A stretch of 7,402 nucleotides of DNA from Nitrospirales bacterium (lineage in GTDB: Bacteria > Nitrospirota > Nitrospiria > Nitrospirales > UBA8639), in the NCBI GenBank assembly GCA_021604265.1, contig BQIY01000098.1:1-7402 (forward strand). Reading direction: 5' to 3'. Below the pieces are notes generated by a model. The model worked only from the letters and a program-made list of their open reading frames with translations, searched no databases and was not told the origin of the DNA. Made by a program: the position numbers and the translations under genes. Positions 1-6,547 of this stretch are shown piece by piece. Within the stretch, counting starts at the first letter, position 1. Every line of letters starts with the position of its first letter.

Positions 1-1
1 C

Positions 2-856
2 ACGGTCACCACGAACGGCATGTTGCTGGATCAACGCCATCTGGACATCTTACAGGCTGATTGCGATCTCATCGCAATCAGCCTTGATGGCGTGGCCGAA
101 TCGCATAACCTCATGCGAAATTCTCCCCGGGCATTCGATGATATGTGCGCGAAACTTGAGGGCCTGCGGGCATCCGGCATTCGATTCGGGTTTATCTTTA
201 CCCTCACGTTTCACAACGTCAACGAGTTGGAGTGGGTCGCTGAATTTGCGGTTGAAAAAGGCGCCAAATTGTTGCAACTCCATCCGCTCGAACCCGTCGG
301 CCGGGCCGCGTCTACGCTTGACGGTTCCTTGCCTGATGCCGAGGAAAATGCGGCAGCCGTGGTCGAAGCCGTTCGGATCCGGGAACTGTACAAAGATATC
401 ATCGATGTCCAGATCGATCTCGCCACGATCCCGGCACTACTCGAGCATCCGTCTCGCGTCTTTGTGCGGGAAGTGGCGGTGTGTGGCGAGCAGACCGTTG
501 CCGACATCATCGCCCCGTTGGTCATTGAAAGCAGTGGAGCGGTCTCACCTCTCCAGTACGGATTTCCGCGTGCCTGGTCGTGGGGCAATATCAGAAATGG
601 CCGACTGCCGGAATTGGCGTCGTCGTGGCTGTCTCGCGATTACGCCGCGTTTCTCGCCCTATGCCGGCTTGTCTACGAACAGGCGGTAACCAATGAGGAT
701 GAACCGGTCCTGAACTGGTATCAACATATCCAAGCCGAGGCCTCACGTTTTTCGCCACGCCAGATTCGCGACATCATGAGCCAATCAGGTGATACCGGGA
801 CTTGTGACCGTTTGCGGACGATGGCCTCAAATCCTGTCGGCCATGCCCCTCTTTAA
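2..856 (+). CDS. Radical SAM domain protein, C-terminal part (5' end outside window)
   Basis: The reading frame is already open at the first bases and reads TVTTNGMLLDQRHLDIL, the typical TNG strand of a radical SAM barrel, so the ATG at 20 is internal and the true start and the CxxxCxxC cluster motif lie upstream. Later barrel elements follow: the SLDG motif with HN and MR after it (fragment residues about 27-40), a GFIFTLT strand, and LLQLHPLEPVGRA (about 91-102). The C-terminal part has a single Cys in VCGEQ, then SPLQYGF and WGNI, which resembles the layout of a SPASM-type extension without its multiple cysteines. Known for the family: reductive cleavage of S-adenosylmethionine to start radical chemistry. 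The substrate cannot be told. The gene ends at TAA 854-856. It is GC-richer than the genes at 2026-4270. Confidence 0.88.
   Translation, partial: TVTTNGMLLDQRHLDILQADCDLIAISLDGVAESHNLMRNSPRAFDDMCAKLEGLRASGIRFGFIFTLTFHNVNELEWVAEFAVEKGAKLLQLHPLEPVGRAASTLDGSLPDAEENAAAVVEAVRIRELYKDIIDVQIDLATIPALLEHPSRVFVREVAVCGEQTVADIIAPLVIESSGAVSPLQYGFPRAWSWGNIRNGRLPELASSWLSRDYAAFLALCRLVYEQAVTNEDEPVLNWYQHIQAEASRFSPRQIRDIMSQSGDTGTCDRLRTMASNPVGHAPL
843..856 (+). repeat. 14-bp direct repeat, copy 1
   Basis: ATGCCCCTCTTTAA occurs here, spanning the stop codon of the radical SAM gene, and again unchanged at 975-988, exactly 132 nt (44 codons) downstream. Both copies begin with ATG and read MPLFK in the same frame. 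Possible origins are a small duplication, recombination scars or chance. Confidence 0.6.
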
Positions 857-935
857 ACAGCGCATCTGGTTTGATGACATTCCGCCGCCCTTGGGCCATT
901 GCGTAATCCTGCCTCAGAGCACCTTCAATATATGA
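843..935 (+). CDS. Possible 30-codon ORF overlapping the radical SAM stop
   Basis: The ATG lies 14 nt before the end of the radical SAM gene in another frame, and 30 codons follow, starting MPLFKQRIWFDD and ending at TGA 933-935. There is no good Shine-Dalgarno sequence, so translation would depend on coupling to the upstream gene. It has one Cys and a PPP run. It could be a small product partnered with the radical SAM enzyme, the broken start of a following gene, or chance. I recognise no family. The first 14 nt recur at 975-988. Confidence 0.2.
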   Translation: MPLFKQRIWFDDIPPPLGHCVILPQSTFNI

Positions 936-974
936 TGAGACAGCTTCCTCGATGGGGATCGGCTGTGGAAAAAG

Positions 975-988
975 ATGCCCCTCTTTAA
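975..988 (+). repeat. 14-bp direct repeat, copy 2
   Basis: This is an exact second copy of ATGCCCCTCTTTAA (first copy 843-856). It is preceded by GGAAAAAG and opens a frame of only 13 codons (MPLFKDFKISSFS, then TGA). Identity to copy 1 ends at once outside the 14 bp. Confidence 0.6.
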
Positions 989-1108
989 GGATTTCAAAAT
1001 CTCTTCATTCTCCTGAACTCTTGAAAAAATCCTTCCTGAATTTCTCTTTAATTCAACTAAAGCACATGAATAGGCATAAGGGATCATCCATGAGAAGGCT
1101 CCGGTCAA

Positions 1109-1495
1109 GTGGGCGCAAGTGTTCTGTCACTCGGAACTTCACTATTCCTGCTTTTCCTGACGCCTACAAGTGAATTTGTCGTACGGCATCCGAGTTTAAC
1201 ACCGCTTTTCCCGACAGATTGGAAGTTGATTTTTGAGGGGCAATCGGTGTCCCTCGACCCGTCAATCGGCAATTGGAGTTTTGATTGCCAAACACATTAC
1301 TGGATAAAACGCAACCAAGCGATTTGGTCTTATCACTGGTCCCAAGAACAAATACAAAATAATAGAGCGTATGACCGAAACGCCAAGGAACACTACTACG
1401 ATAAAGAGAAAAATTTAATATATTCCCCTGCTAAATCCAAAGAACTGCTGCCGGTGTTAGACCATCCTGGCTTTTTGGCTAGAGTAAAGCGTTGA
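1109..1495 (+). pseudogene. DUF6527 (BubE-like) family protein, N-terminal part degraded
   Basis: From a GTG at 1109 the frame gives 128 residues. The core is recognisable: TPLFPTDWKLIFEG (residues 31-44), SLDPSIGNWSFDCQTHYWI (48-66), AIWSYHWS (71-78) and AKEHYY (92-97) match the conserved heart of DUF6527 proteins as I remember them. Family members usually carry, just before the TPL, a leader of the type VLYIS...H.CxCGCG; here that stretch reads as hydrophobic LFLLFLTPTSEFVVRH. A frame one base away gives YK-stop-ICRTASEF, a possible eroded remnant of the CxCGCG segment. The usual Ser before HYWI is Thr here. There is only a poor ribosome site (AGAAGG, 10 nt before GTG). Some family members are named BubE after bacterial ubiquitin-like (Bub) operons and are thought to be protease-like; no other Bub gene is visible here. 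A truncated or decaying gene is most likely, a divergent intact one possible. Confidence 0.68.
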
Positions 1496-1602
1496 GGTTA
1501 AAGAAATAAAAAAGTGGTTCTATCCGATGCTAATGGCGAGGGAAAGGACACCCATAATAATCCACGGCTGAACGAGAACGAGATAGGCTTTCCTTGGAGT
1601 GA

Positions 1603-1692
1603 CTACCTAGTTGAAAGTCTACCTTCCTGGAACGAATGAATCGCATTGATTCCGTTGATAAGCTCGGCCGCTCGTTCTGCGAATTTTTCCAT
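1603..1692 (-). CDS. Possible 29-residue minus-strand small ORF
   Basis: On the minus strand an ATG at 1692 is preceded by AAAAAAGGTCACA, a fair Shine-Dalgarno at a usable distance, and followed by MEKFAERAAELINGINAIHS and nine more residues to TAG at 1605-1603. The sequence is hydrophilic with an amphipathic helix pattern. The frame is also open upstream to an ATG at 1785, which would give 60 residues but has no ribosome site. I recognise no family. The dyad at 1742-1761 lies about 50 bp upstream on this strand. It may be chance. Confidence 0.2.
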   Translation of the reverse strand: MEKFAERAAELINGINAIHSFQEGRLSTR

Positions 1693-1741
1693 TGTGACCT
1701 TTTTTATCTTTTCTTTTTTTTCAACAAAACATTCAGCTTTT

Positions 1742-1761
1742 TCATGTCCATATTGACATGA
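1742..1761. promoter_or_regulatory. 20-bp operator-like dyad
   Basis: TCATGTCCATATTGACATGA has 7-bp perfect inverted arms (TCATGTC/GACATGA) around CATATT, whose central ATAT is itself symmetric, so 9 of 10 base pairs are palindromic. The size and 10-bp half-site fit a binding site for a dimeric regulator. It sits upstream of the possible minus-strand ORF ending at 1603. No strong -10 box pairs with it on either strand, so function is inferred from symmetry only. Confidence 0.3.
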
Positions 1762-1889
1762 TCCGGTGGTTGACAAAAAGTCCATTCATGGCAACGGTGA
1801 CTTTGCGGGATTGGCCGCCCCATTGATCCACATCATGAAAATTTTGGTGTTGTATGGCTTTAAAGGTTGTTCAAAACCTAGGATGTTTG

Positions 1890-1910
1890 ACTTTATTGAA
1901 AGTTTTTTTT
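1890..1910 (+). terminator. Weak T-tailed hairpin
   Basis: ACTTT-ATTG-AAAGT can form a 5-bp AT-rich stem directly followed by a run of T (1903-1910). The stem is too weak for a confident intrinsic terminator, but the T-run and the position before the lipoprotein promoter region make it worth recording. Confidence 0.2.
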
Positions 1911-1941
1911 ATGTTTTTTCTCAGCCCACTTTACAAAATGG

Positions 1942-1969
1942 TAGACACTCTGGCTCTACGTTTTATTAA
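1942..1969 (+). promoter_or_regulatory. Possible sigma70-type promoter for the lipoprotein gene
   Basis: TAGACA (1942-1947) and TATTAA (1964-1969) are separated by 16 bp and lie about 60 bp before the ATG at 2026. Both boxes deviate from consensus by one or two bases. In AT-rich DNA such pairs arise easily. Confidence 0.25.
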
Positions 1970-2025
1970 AAGATACAGGAAGGCAAAGTTTAGTCAAAAC
2001 ACACCTAGACTGTAGGAGGCATAGA

Positions 2026-3000
2026 ATGAAAAATTTCCTATGGCCGCTTATTCTTTTTTGTTTTCTCTTGTCAGGATGTGCCAAGGTCGGAAATTTTTTT
2101 GTACCCCCGCACTCGAAAAGTGATTTTCCTGAGCCAGAACGCAACTGCCTGAAACTCGATAGTCAGCTTGGTAGCCATGAGTCTGCTATGGTCGTATTGG
2201 GTTCTGCTGTTATCGGGCTTGTTGTAGATCAAATGGCAAAGGGTATAGAGGAAGAGGCCAGTCGCTATAAAGCTAGTTACTCAGCGAAGAAAATGGACAC
2301 GATCTACGTGCGCGGTCAGAATTCAAGAAAAAACATATTAACAATTATTCGATACCAAGGTGATGAGCTAATGACCGAAAGGCAGGCGGATCCAACTTAC
2401 CCAAATAGGGAATTACCAAAGAAAAAACTATCTTGTGCGGAAATAGATAAAAAACCTAATGAAACAAAAAAGACATTAAAGTCAGTAGAACTTGAAATTG
2501 AAATAAAAAGAGATGGAGCCCGAAAAGCCTATCAACTTAAACCTAAGAAAATTACACTAAAAAGAACTAAGGCAAAAGTGAAAGCATTCAGATGGCTTGT
2601 GCCCTGGTCCTGGTGGATGGCTCTCGATAAATCCGAGGGAGTGATTGAACTAAATGCTAAGGTTGTTTTAACTGCTTTGATAAAAGACAAAGATAAGATT
2701 AAAACTGTTGACTTGATTGCTGCTGATTTGCCCCTTGGGAAATTTAATTTGGACAAGGATATTATCGAGGTAGAAATTGATGATGTAGTGTCGGATTGGT
2801 TTTTTATTCCGGATTACGATTCTAAGGATACCGATTTTGGAAATAGGCCATTCATTGCGAGAGTAACATTAGAGGAATCAGATGATTTTGGCGATATTTT
2901 GGGTAAGGTGGCCAAGGGAGTCTCAGACAGAAAAAAAGACATCATAAATGTGATTATTGACTCTGGTGGAATCAATGGCGGCACTGCAGTAGGGAAATGA
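2026..3000 (+). CDS. Putative lipoprotein of unknown function, 324 aa
   Basis: The start is fixed by a strong ribosome site, AGGAGG at 2014-2019, 6 nt before ATG. The N-terminus is a lipoprotein signal peptide: MKN, hydrophobic core, and lipobox LLSGCA with the lipidated Cys at residue 18. Ala follows the Cys (no Asp at +2), which fits sorting to the outer membrane. A second hydrophobic, Gly-containing stretch (about 54-69) is followed by an acidic/basic helix. The rest is rich in Lys, Asp, Glu and beta-prone, with a Trp-rich patch (WLVPWSWW, about residues 190-197) and a Gly-rich C-terminal tail. I recognise no family or catalytic motif. The protease gene starts 46 bp downstream on the same strand, so the two probably form an operon. 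Codon use is AT-rich, unlike the radical SAM gene and the IS, suggesting separate acquisition. Confidence 0.85.
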   Translation: MKNFLWPLILFCFLLSGCAKVGNFFVPPHSKSDFPEPERNCLKLDSQLGSHESAMVVLGSAVIGLVVDQMAKGIEEEASRYKASYSAKKMDTIYVRGQNSRKNILTIIRYQGDELMTERQADPTYPNRELPKKKLSCAEIDKKPNETKKTLKSVELEIEIKRDGARKAYQLKPKKITLKRTKAKVKAFRWLVPWSWWMALDKSEGVIELNAKVVLTALIKDKDKIKTVDLIAADLPLGKFNLDKDIIEVEIDDVVSDWFFIPDYDSKDTDFGNRPFIARVTLEESDDFGDILGKVAKGVSDRKKDIINVIIDSGGINGGTAVGK

Positions 3001-3046
3001 TTCCTATAAATCGAAAGTTATCAACTCCCACTAAAAGGATGTCATA

Positions 3047-4270
3047 ATGTCAAGAAGCATCAGAAACCATCGATCCTTCTGGGCCATCGCAAGTCTTTTA
3101 TATGTGGTTTTCTCGGGATGTGCCCTTGCCAAGATGGATGAGCCATTAGTCCCGACCCCACCGTGCGAGGTCATAGCATGTCCGGAACCCTCTCCCTCTC
3201 CAATCCGGCCTACCCCACAGGAATCCATTGCCTCGCACAGTGACTCTGGCAGATACATAGCCCCTTCTGTAGCGCCTTTTGATCGAGGTGAGCTGCTATC
3301 TCCAGAGGGGTTTGAAAGTAAGTCACCACGAAAGAATTCAAACAGGCAAACTCTTGTTCAAATAGATAAAGGCGATCGAATCCAAATTGATGATCCTCAA
3401 GAGTTGAGCCGTATTCTCGCATGTCAGAAAGCGTTTGATAGCTTTGTCACGGACTCTGTCGGCAGACGCGTGGATTTCACGTTTGTAAAGGAATATTTAG
3501 ACCATTGCTTTCGCTTAGGTAGGCAGCTCGACGAAAAATTGTACCGCCGACTCCTCTCGACATTAGTCATGCTCCAGGAAAACGATCGGTTATTTTGCAT
3601 GGGCGCGTTATTAAAGCCTGGTTTAGTGCTAACAGCCAGGCACTGTTTTGTTCAGGGTGACGAATTCTCTAAAAAGCCATCTGCCCCTTTGGGTCAGGAA
3701 ATTTTCTCAAATGCCCAGATCACCGGTCTGAATATTCAAGGAACTCAGTGGACGGAACCAATCGTTGCCGTCAAATTCGATCCATTTGATGATAGAGCAC
3801 TTAAGAAATATAGCTCGGCAGAGAAGAGTCTGAAATACAGAAGAGAGAATTTTCCCTATACCCTCGATTTTGTTGTGGTAGAAATTAAGGCCAAGGAGGA
3901 TCAGAATCTAGAACACATGAGATTAGCCACATTTGAACACATCAGCAACATCCAGCCTCGACAAAGACTTTTGTTAGGGGCTTTTTTTGAGGAAGAGGAA
4001 AGCTCTGAAAATGCATCTTTATTCGTAGATGATATGAGATCTTGTTTAGTTCGGAAAATTAATCCGCGTGATGGGTATCTTCACCATCACTGCCAATCTT
4101 TGCCCGGAGTGAGCGGATCTCCCCTGTTTGTGTTTGATTCGACGGACAATTTATTCATTGTTGGCGTACATGTTTCTCAAGCAGGAACGCTGAAGCCTTC
4201 TAGAATTCCGACGACGGGAAATGAAGCAGTTATCGTTTTCAATAATATTATTCAGGGATTACTAAATTGA
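3047..4270 (+). CDS. Lipoprotein-anchored trypsin/V8-like serine protease, 407 aa
   Basis: AAGGA at 3035-3039 stands 7 nt before the ATG. A signal peptide ends in lipobox VFSGCA (Cys25, then Ala). A Pro/Ser-rich linker follows (about 31-62, with Cys40 and Cys45), then a helical region with Cys126 and Cys154 (about 110-180). The protease domain (about 180-407) shows a full S1-type triad: His199 in LVLTARHC, Asp274 in YTLDFVVVEI, and Ser356 in PGVSGSPLF. GxSGSP rather than GDSGGP resembles glutamyl-endopeptidase/V8-like members. Cys184 and Cys200 flank the His strand like the classic Cys42-Cys58 bridge, and Cys333/Cys349 precede the Ser loop. It should cleave proteins in the periplasm or at the outer-membrane surface; the target is unknown. 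It probably is co-transcribed with the lipoprotein at 2026. The N-terminal 110-180 region could act as a pro-segment or partner-binding domain (inference). Confidence 0.9.
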   Translation: MSRSIRNHRSFWAIASLLYVVFSGCALAKMDEPLVPTPPCEVIACPEPSPSPIRPTPQESIASHSDSGRYIAPSVAPFDRGELLSPEGFESKSPRKNSNRQTLVQIDKGDRIQIDDPQELSRILACQKAFDSFVTDSVGRRVDFTFVKEYLDHCFRLGRQLDEKLYRRLLSTLVMLQENDRLFCMGALLKPGLVLTARHCFVQGDEFSKKPSAPLGQEIFSNAQITGLNIQGTQWTEPIVAVKFDPFDDRALKKYSSAEKSLKYRRENFPYTLDFVVVEIKAKEDQNLEHMRLATFEHISNIQPRQRLLLGAFFEEEESSENASLFVDDMRSCLVRKINPRDGYLHHHCQSLPGVSGSPLFVFDSTDNLFIVGVHVSQAGTLKPSRIPTTGNEAVIVFNNIIQGLLN

Positions 4271-4390
4271 CGACCATCAAATTGTTTGCTTAAAACAACT
4301 GTTTAATGACTAAAACTTTTGCAGATGATCAATCTTGACGAATCTTCACATATTTTACGAGATGAGAGTATCACCATTATTCGTAGTCAG
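4271..4390. other. AT-rich spacer between protease gene and IS
   Basis: About 120 bp with no gene-like frame. The only structure is a short AT-rich inverted repeat TTGTTT/AAACAA (4282-4298) without a T-tract, too weak to call a terminator. Confidence 0.5.
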
Positions 4391-5550
4391 TAGTGTCCGG
4401 CAATTTAATTGAATAGATTCAGTTGGTTATCGTTTTGCTGTGTGGGCATTGGCATCTCCATGTTTTTAAGTCTTTGATCGAGTGCTGTTTCCTCGAAAAG
4501 AGTCAGACTCAAAATCTGTAGGATTGTGTAAAGCGAAGCGTCGGTATTGAGCCGCTTTTTCACGATGGCGACCAAGACGTACACCGTGATGGTGATCCAG
4601 ATTTGCGTCTTGACGGCATTCTCGCTGGTGCTGTAGAACCGCTCGATCCGAAGATGCTGTTTGATCCACTTGAAGAACAATTCGACCTGCCAGCGCCAAC
4701 GATACAGCTGCGCGATGGTCAGCGCGGGCAAATTGAAGGCGTTGGTGAGAAAGACCAGATGCCTGTCGTGTTCGGCATCGTAGAATTTGATGCGTCGCAG
4801 GTGCTGCGAATAATCCTTGCTGGCCTTCGCAGCGGCCAACACAATGGTCTGATCGCCACGCAGCCCCGTGGATGTGTCCACGGGGCGCGAGTCGAGGCGA
4901 CGAACGAGCAAATTGGATTTGCCACGGATGACAAAGAATGCCTGTGCTTGATGCAGAACGTACCAGCGAGCGAAGTCGGTGAAGCCGCGATCCATGATGT
5001 AAAAGCTGCCGGCTTCGGGTCTCAACATAGCGAGCACATTGACCTCGTGCATCTTGCCGTTGCTGATGTGGATGAAGGTGGGAATATTGCCGCGCAGGTC
5101 GAGCAGCGTATGCATCTTGACGGCAGCCTTGGTGGAGCGGAAGCGTGCCCACGGAAAGACGCTCAAGCACAGGTCGATCGTTGTGGTATCGAGTGCGTAG
5201 ACCGTCTGTTCCAGCTCGACCGCAAAGCTGTCGCTGGCGCAGAGTTGTCTGGCCGTGTGGATAAGGCACATTGCGAAATCCATGTAGATGCGACAGTCGC
5301 GCTGTTCGTTGGCATCGGCCAGCGTACTCCTGGCCATGTAGCCTCGTATGCCCAAATGAAAGAGCTTGGCTTGGTAAGCGCGCAGACAGGTTTCGATGTC
5401 GCGCAAGCTTTCTCGATACGTCAGCTGCGCAAAGGCCATACAGAGAAATTGATCGAGATGCGAAAAAGTCCTGGTGGGATATTGGGAAGGGTAATCAAGG
5501 AAAGGATATCTTTTTAGCGTATCGACCCCTGTGAATATGCATTCACACAA
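4391..5550 (-). mobile_element. IS4-family insertion sequence, probably incomplete at the transposase 5' side
   Basis: The element is defined by its transposase. Next to the transposase stop, TAGTGTCCGGCAATTTAATT (4391-4410) looks like a terminal repeat of this IS group. Its reverse complement, which should lie beyond the transposase start, was not found by eye between 5500 and 5760, and no target-site duplication could be paired. Base composition is GC-richer than the DNA on its left. The right boundary given is only the end of the coding frame; the true edge is unknown. Confidence 0.75.
4405..5550 (-). CDS. IS4-family transposase (DDE)
   Basis: The 381-residue frame carries the IS4 signature: first Asp in YALDTTTIDLCLSVFPW, second Asp in FYIMDRGFTDF, and the Y-(2)-R-(3)-E-(6)-K block in YRWRWQVELFFKWIK, so the catalytic DDE set is present. 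AFAQLTYRESLRDIETCLRA and STLADANEQRD match the N-terminal half of the ISPepr1-like IS4 group as I remember it. The first annotated codon is a TTG at 5550. Family-like sequence is clear only from TFSHLDQFL (about residue 28) on; before it, the usual FAQLMDFLP-type segment is absent. An alternative start with M-HIHRG lies one frame away (5538) and soon meets a stop. So the N-terminus is either altered by truncation or frameshift, or merely divergent. Length is close to that of the family. Function in transposition is uncertain for that reason. Confidence 0.92.
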   Translation of the reverse strand: MCECIFTGVDTLKRYPFLDYPSQYPTRTFSHLDQFLCMAFAQLTYRESLRDIETCLRAYQAKLFHLGIRGYMARSTLADANEQRDCRIYMDFAMCLIHTARQLCASDSFAVELEQTVYALDTTTIDLCLSVFPWARFRSTKAAVKMHTLLDLRGNIPTFIHISNGKMHEVNVLAMLRPEAGSFYIMDRGFTDFARWYVLHQAQAFFVIRGKSNLLVRRLDSRPVDTSTGLRGDQTIVLAAAKASKDYSQHLRRIKFYDAEHDRHLVFLTNAFNLPALTIAQLYRWRWQVELFFKWIKQHLRIERFYSTSENAVKTQIWITITVYVLVAIVKKRLNTDASLYTILQILSLTLFEETALDQRLKNMEMPMPTQQNDNQLNLFN

Positions 5551-5744
5551 TTCTTTCCATCCTCGACGAATTCCTACTCGGTATTCCCCTTCGTATCAAT
5601 CAGCACAGCCTGCCTTTTGCGGCGTGGACGGATAGTGTGAGGCCCTTCTCACTCCCTCTCCCCTTCTTCAACAAAAGGCCAGCAGGCAAAATCTGGATAA
5701 AAAACCATCCCTATGGTAAATGAGCCCAACAAGGAGGGCGCCTT
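5551..5744. other. Spacer before the coupling-protein gene, with short inverted repeats
   Basis: About 190 bp without a gene-like frame. It contains an 8-bp inverted repeat GCCTTTTG (5612-5619) / CAAAAGGC (5672-5679) and a small hairpin GTGAG-GCCCTT-CTCAC (5637-5652). It should contain the right edge of the IS remnant and the leader of the coupling-protein gene, but no edge can be placed. Confidence 0.4.
5731..5737 (+). promoter_or_regulatory. Strong ribosome binding site for the coupling-protein gene
   Basis: AAGGAGG stands 7 nt before ATG 5745 and fixes that start. Its preservation contrasts with the broken coding sequence behind it. Confidence 0.7.
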
Positions 5745-6179
5745 ATGTCCAGTATCCTTGATGATTTTCCACGTGGTGTCGGGGAAGGACGGTTTAAAAC
5801 CGAGCATTACTCGCCGCAGGCCGTTTGGCGCAGTACGCGTGAAACCCTCTCCGACCCTGCCCTGCATTCTGATGCGACCCATCCGGACGGCAAATTACTC
5901 CTTGGCACATTAGAGGATCAATTGATCGGTGTGGCGGATGATCGCCACATGATCACAGTGCCGGGATCACGTGCCGGTAAAGGTGTGTCCGTCATTATCC
6001 CCAAGCTCATTTTCTATCCGGGGAGTGTCCTGGCGATTGATCCCAAGGGAGAGCTGGCATCGATTACCGTCCGCAGACGCGCCGAAGGGTTGAGTCAAAA
6101 AGTCTTTGTGTTGGATCCCTTTGACCGGACGAACGGGTCAAACCTTACAAAGCCTCGTTTAACCCGATGGCCATTTTGA
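5745..6179 (+). pseudogene. Coupling protein segment 1: N-terminus and Walker A
   Basis: This frame runs from the real start to a TGA reached after the first frameshift. Family-like sequence goes from MSSILDDFPRGVGEG through GTLEDQLIGVADDRH, Walker A, and VFVLDPFDRTNGSNL; the last eleven residues (TKPRLTRWPF and neighbours) are out-of-frame. The break lies at CTT/TAC, 6144-6148. Confidence 0.8.
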
Positions 6180-6547
6180 ACGCCGAGAACCGGCATATCG
6201 TGGAAGATGCTGGGCTGATCGCCGATGCGCTTGTGGTTCCGGGCGGCGGCAATGAAATTCACTGGGATGAGACAGCCAAGAATTTTATTGAGGGGTTAAT
6301 TCTCCATGTGGCGACCTTCCCTGATAATAAAGATAAACGCGATCTAATCACGGTCCGTAATCTGCTGGTCCAGGGCACCGAGCCGCATCCGCAAATGCTG
6401 GAACATGAAGGACTTAAAAAAGGCCGGGAACGAGCGGACAGCAAGGGGATGTATGCGCTGCCTTATGAGATGAGCCTTAATGCAGAACTGGTCGGGCTTA
6501 TTCAGGCGGCCACCACAGAGATGTTTGAGCGCGACCCGAAGGAATGA
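6146..6547 (+). pseudogene. Coupling protein segment 2: middle of the ATPase
   Basis: In the next frame YKASFNPMAILNAEN continues the family sequence without a gap, through VVPGGGNEIHWDETAKNFI and MSLNAELVGLIQAATTEM, to a TGA at 6545-6547. The ATG at 6167 is an internal Met of the original protein, not a start. Confidence 0.8.

Larger units (their letters stand above)
1496..2025. other. AT-rich gap of 530 bp without a convincing gene
   Basis: No frame on the plus strand here has both a ribosome site and a protein-like sequence. The gap holds a purine/pyrimidine-biased tract (about 1700-1730), a possible 29-codon minus-strand ORF (1603-1692), an operator-like dyad (1742-1761), a weak T-tailed hairpin (1890-1910) and the putative promoter and ribosome site of the lipoprotein gene at 2026. 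Confidence 0.6.

Noticed and set aside
84..689. 201-codon plus-strand frame
   Set aside because: It overlaps the radical SAM gene in another frame, is rich in Ser/Arg/Pro as expected of a shifted reading, and has no recognisable motif.
914..1108. 64-codon minus-strand frame
   Set aside because: It has no ribosome site, runs over the eroded DUF6527 leader, and its sequence is not protein-like.
1766..1969. 67-codon plus-strand frame starting VVDKKSIHGNGD
   Set aside because: It has no ribosome site before its GTG, ends in low-complexity sequence, and resembles no family I know.
1109..4270. A complete Bub (ubiquitin-like) operon around the DUF6527 remnant
   Set aside because: No ubiquitin-like, E1-, E2-like or JAB-type sequence is visible; the following lipoprotein and S1 protease carry export signals, which does not fit a cytosolic conjugation system.
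4282..4298. TTGTTT/AAACAA hairpin after the protease gene as a terminator
   Set aside because: The stem is six AT-rich pairs with no following T-run.
4603..5517. 304-codon plus-strand open frame inside the IS
   Set aside because: It lies antisense to the clearly conserved IS4 transposase and has no family-like motifs; GC-rich coding DNA often leaves such mirror frames.
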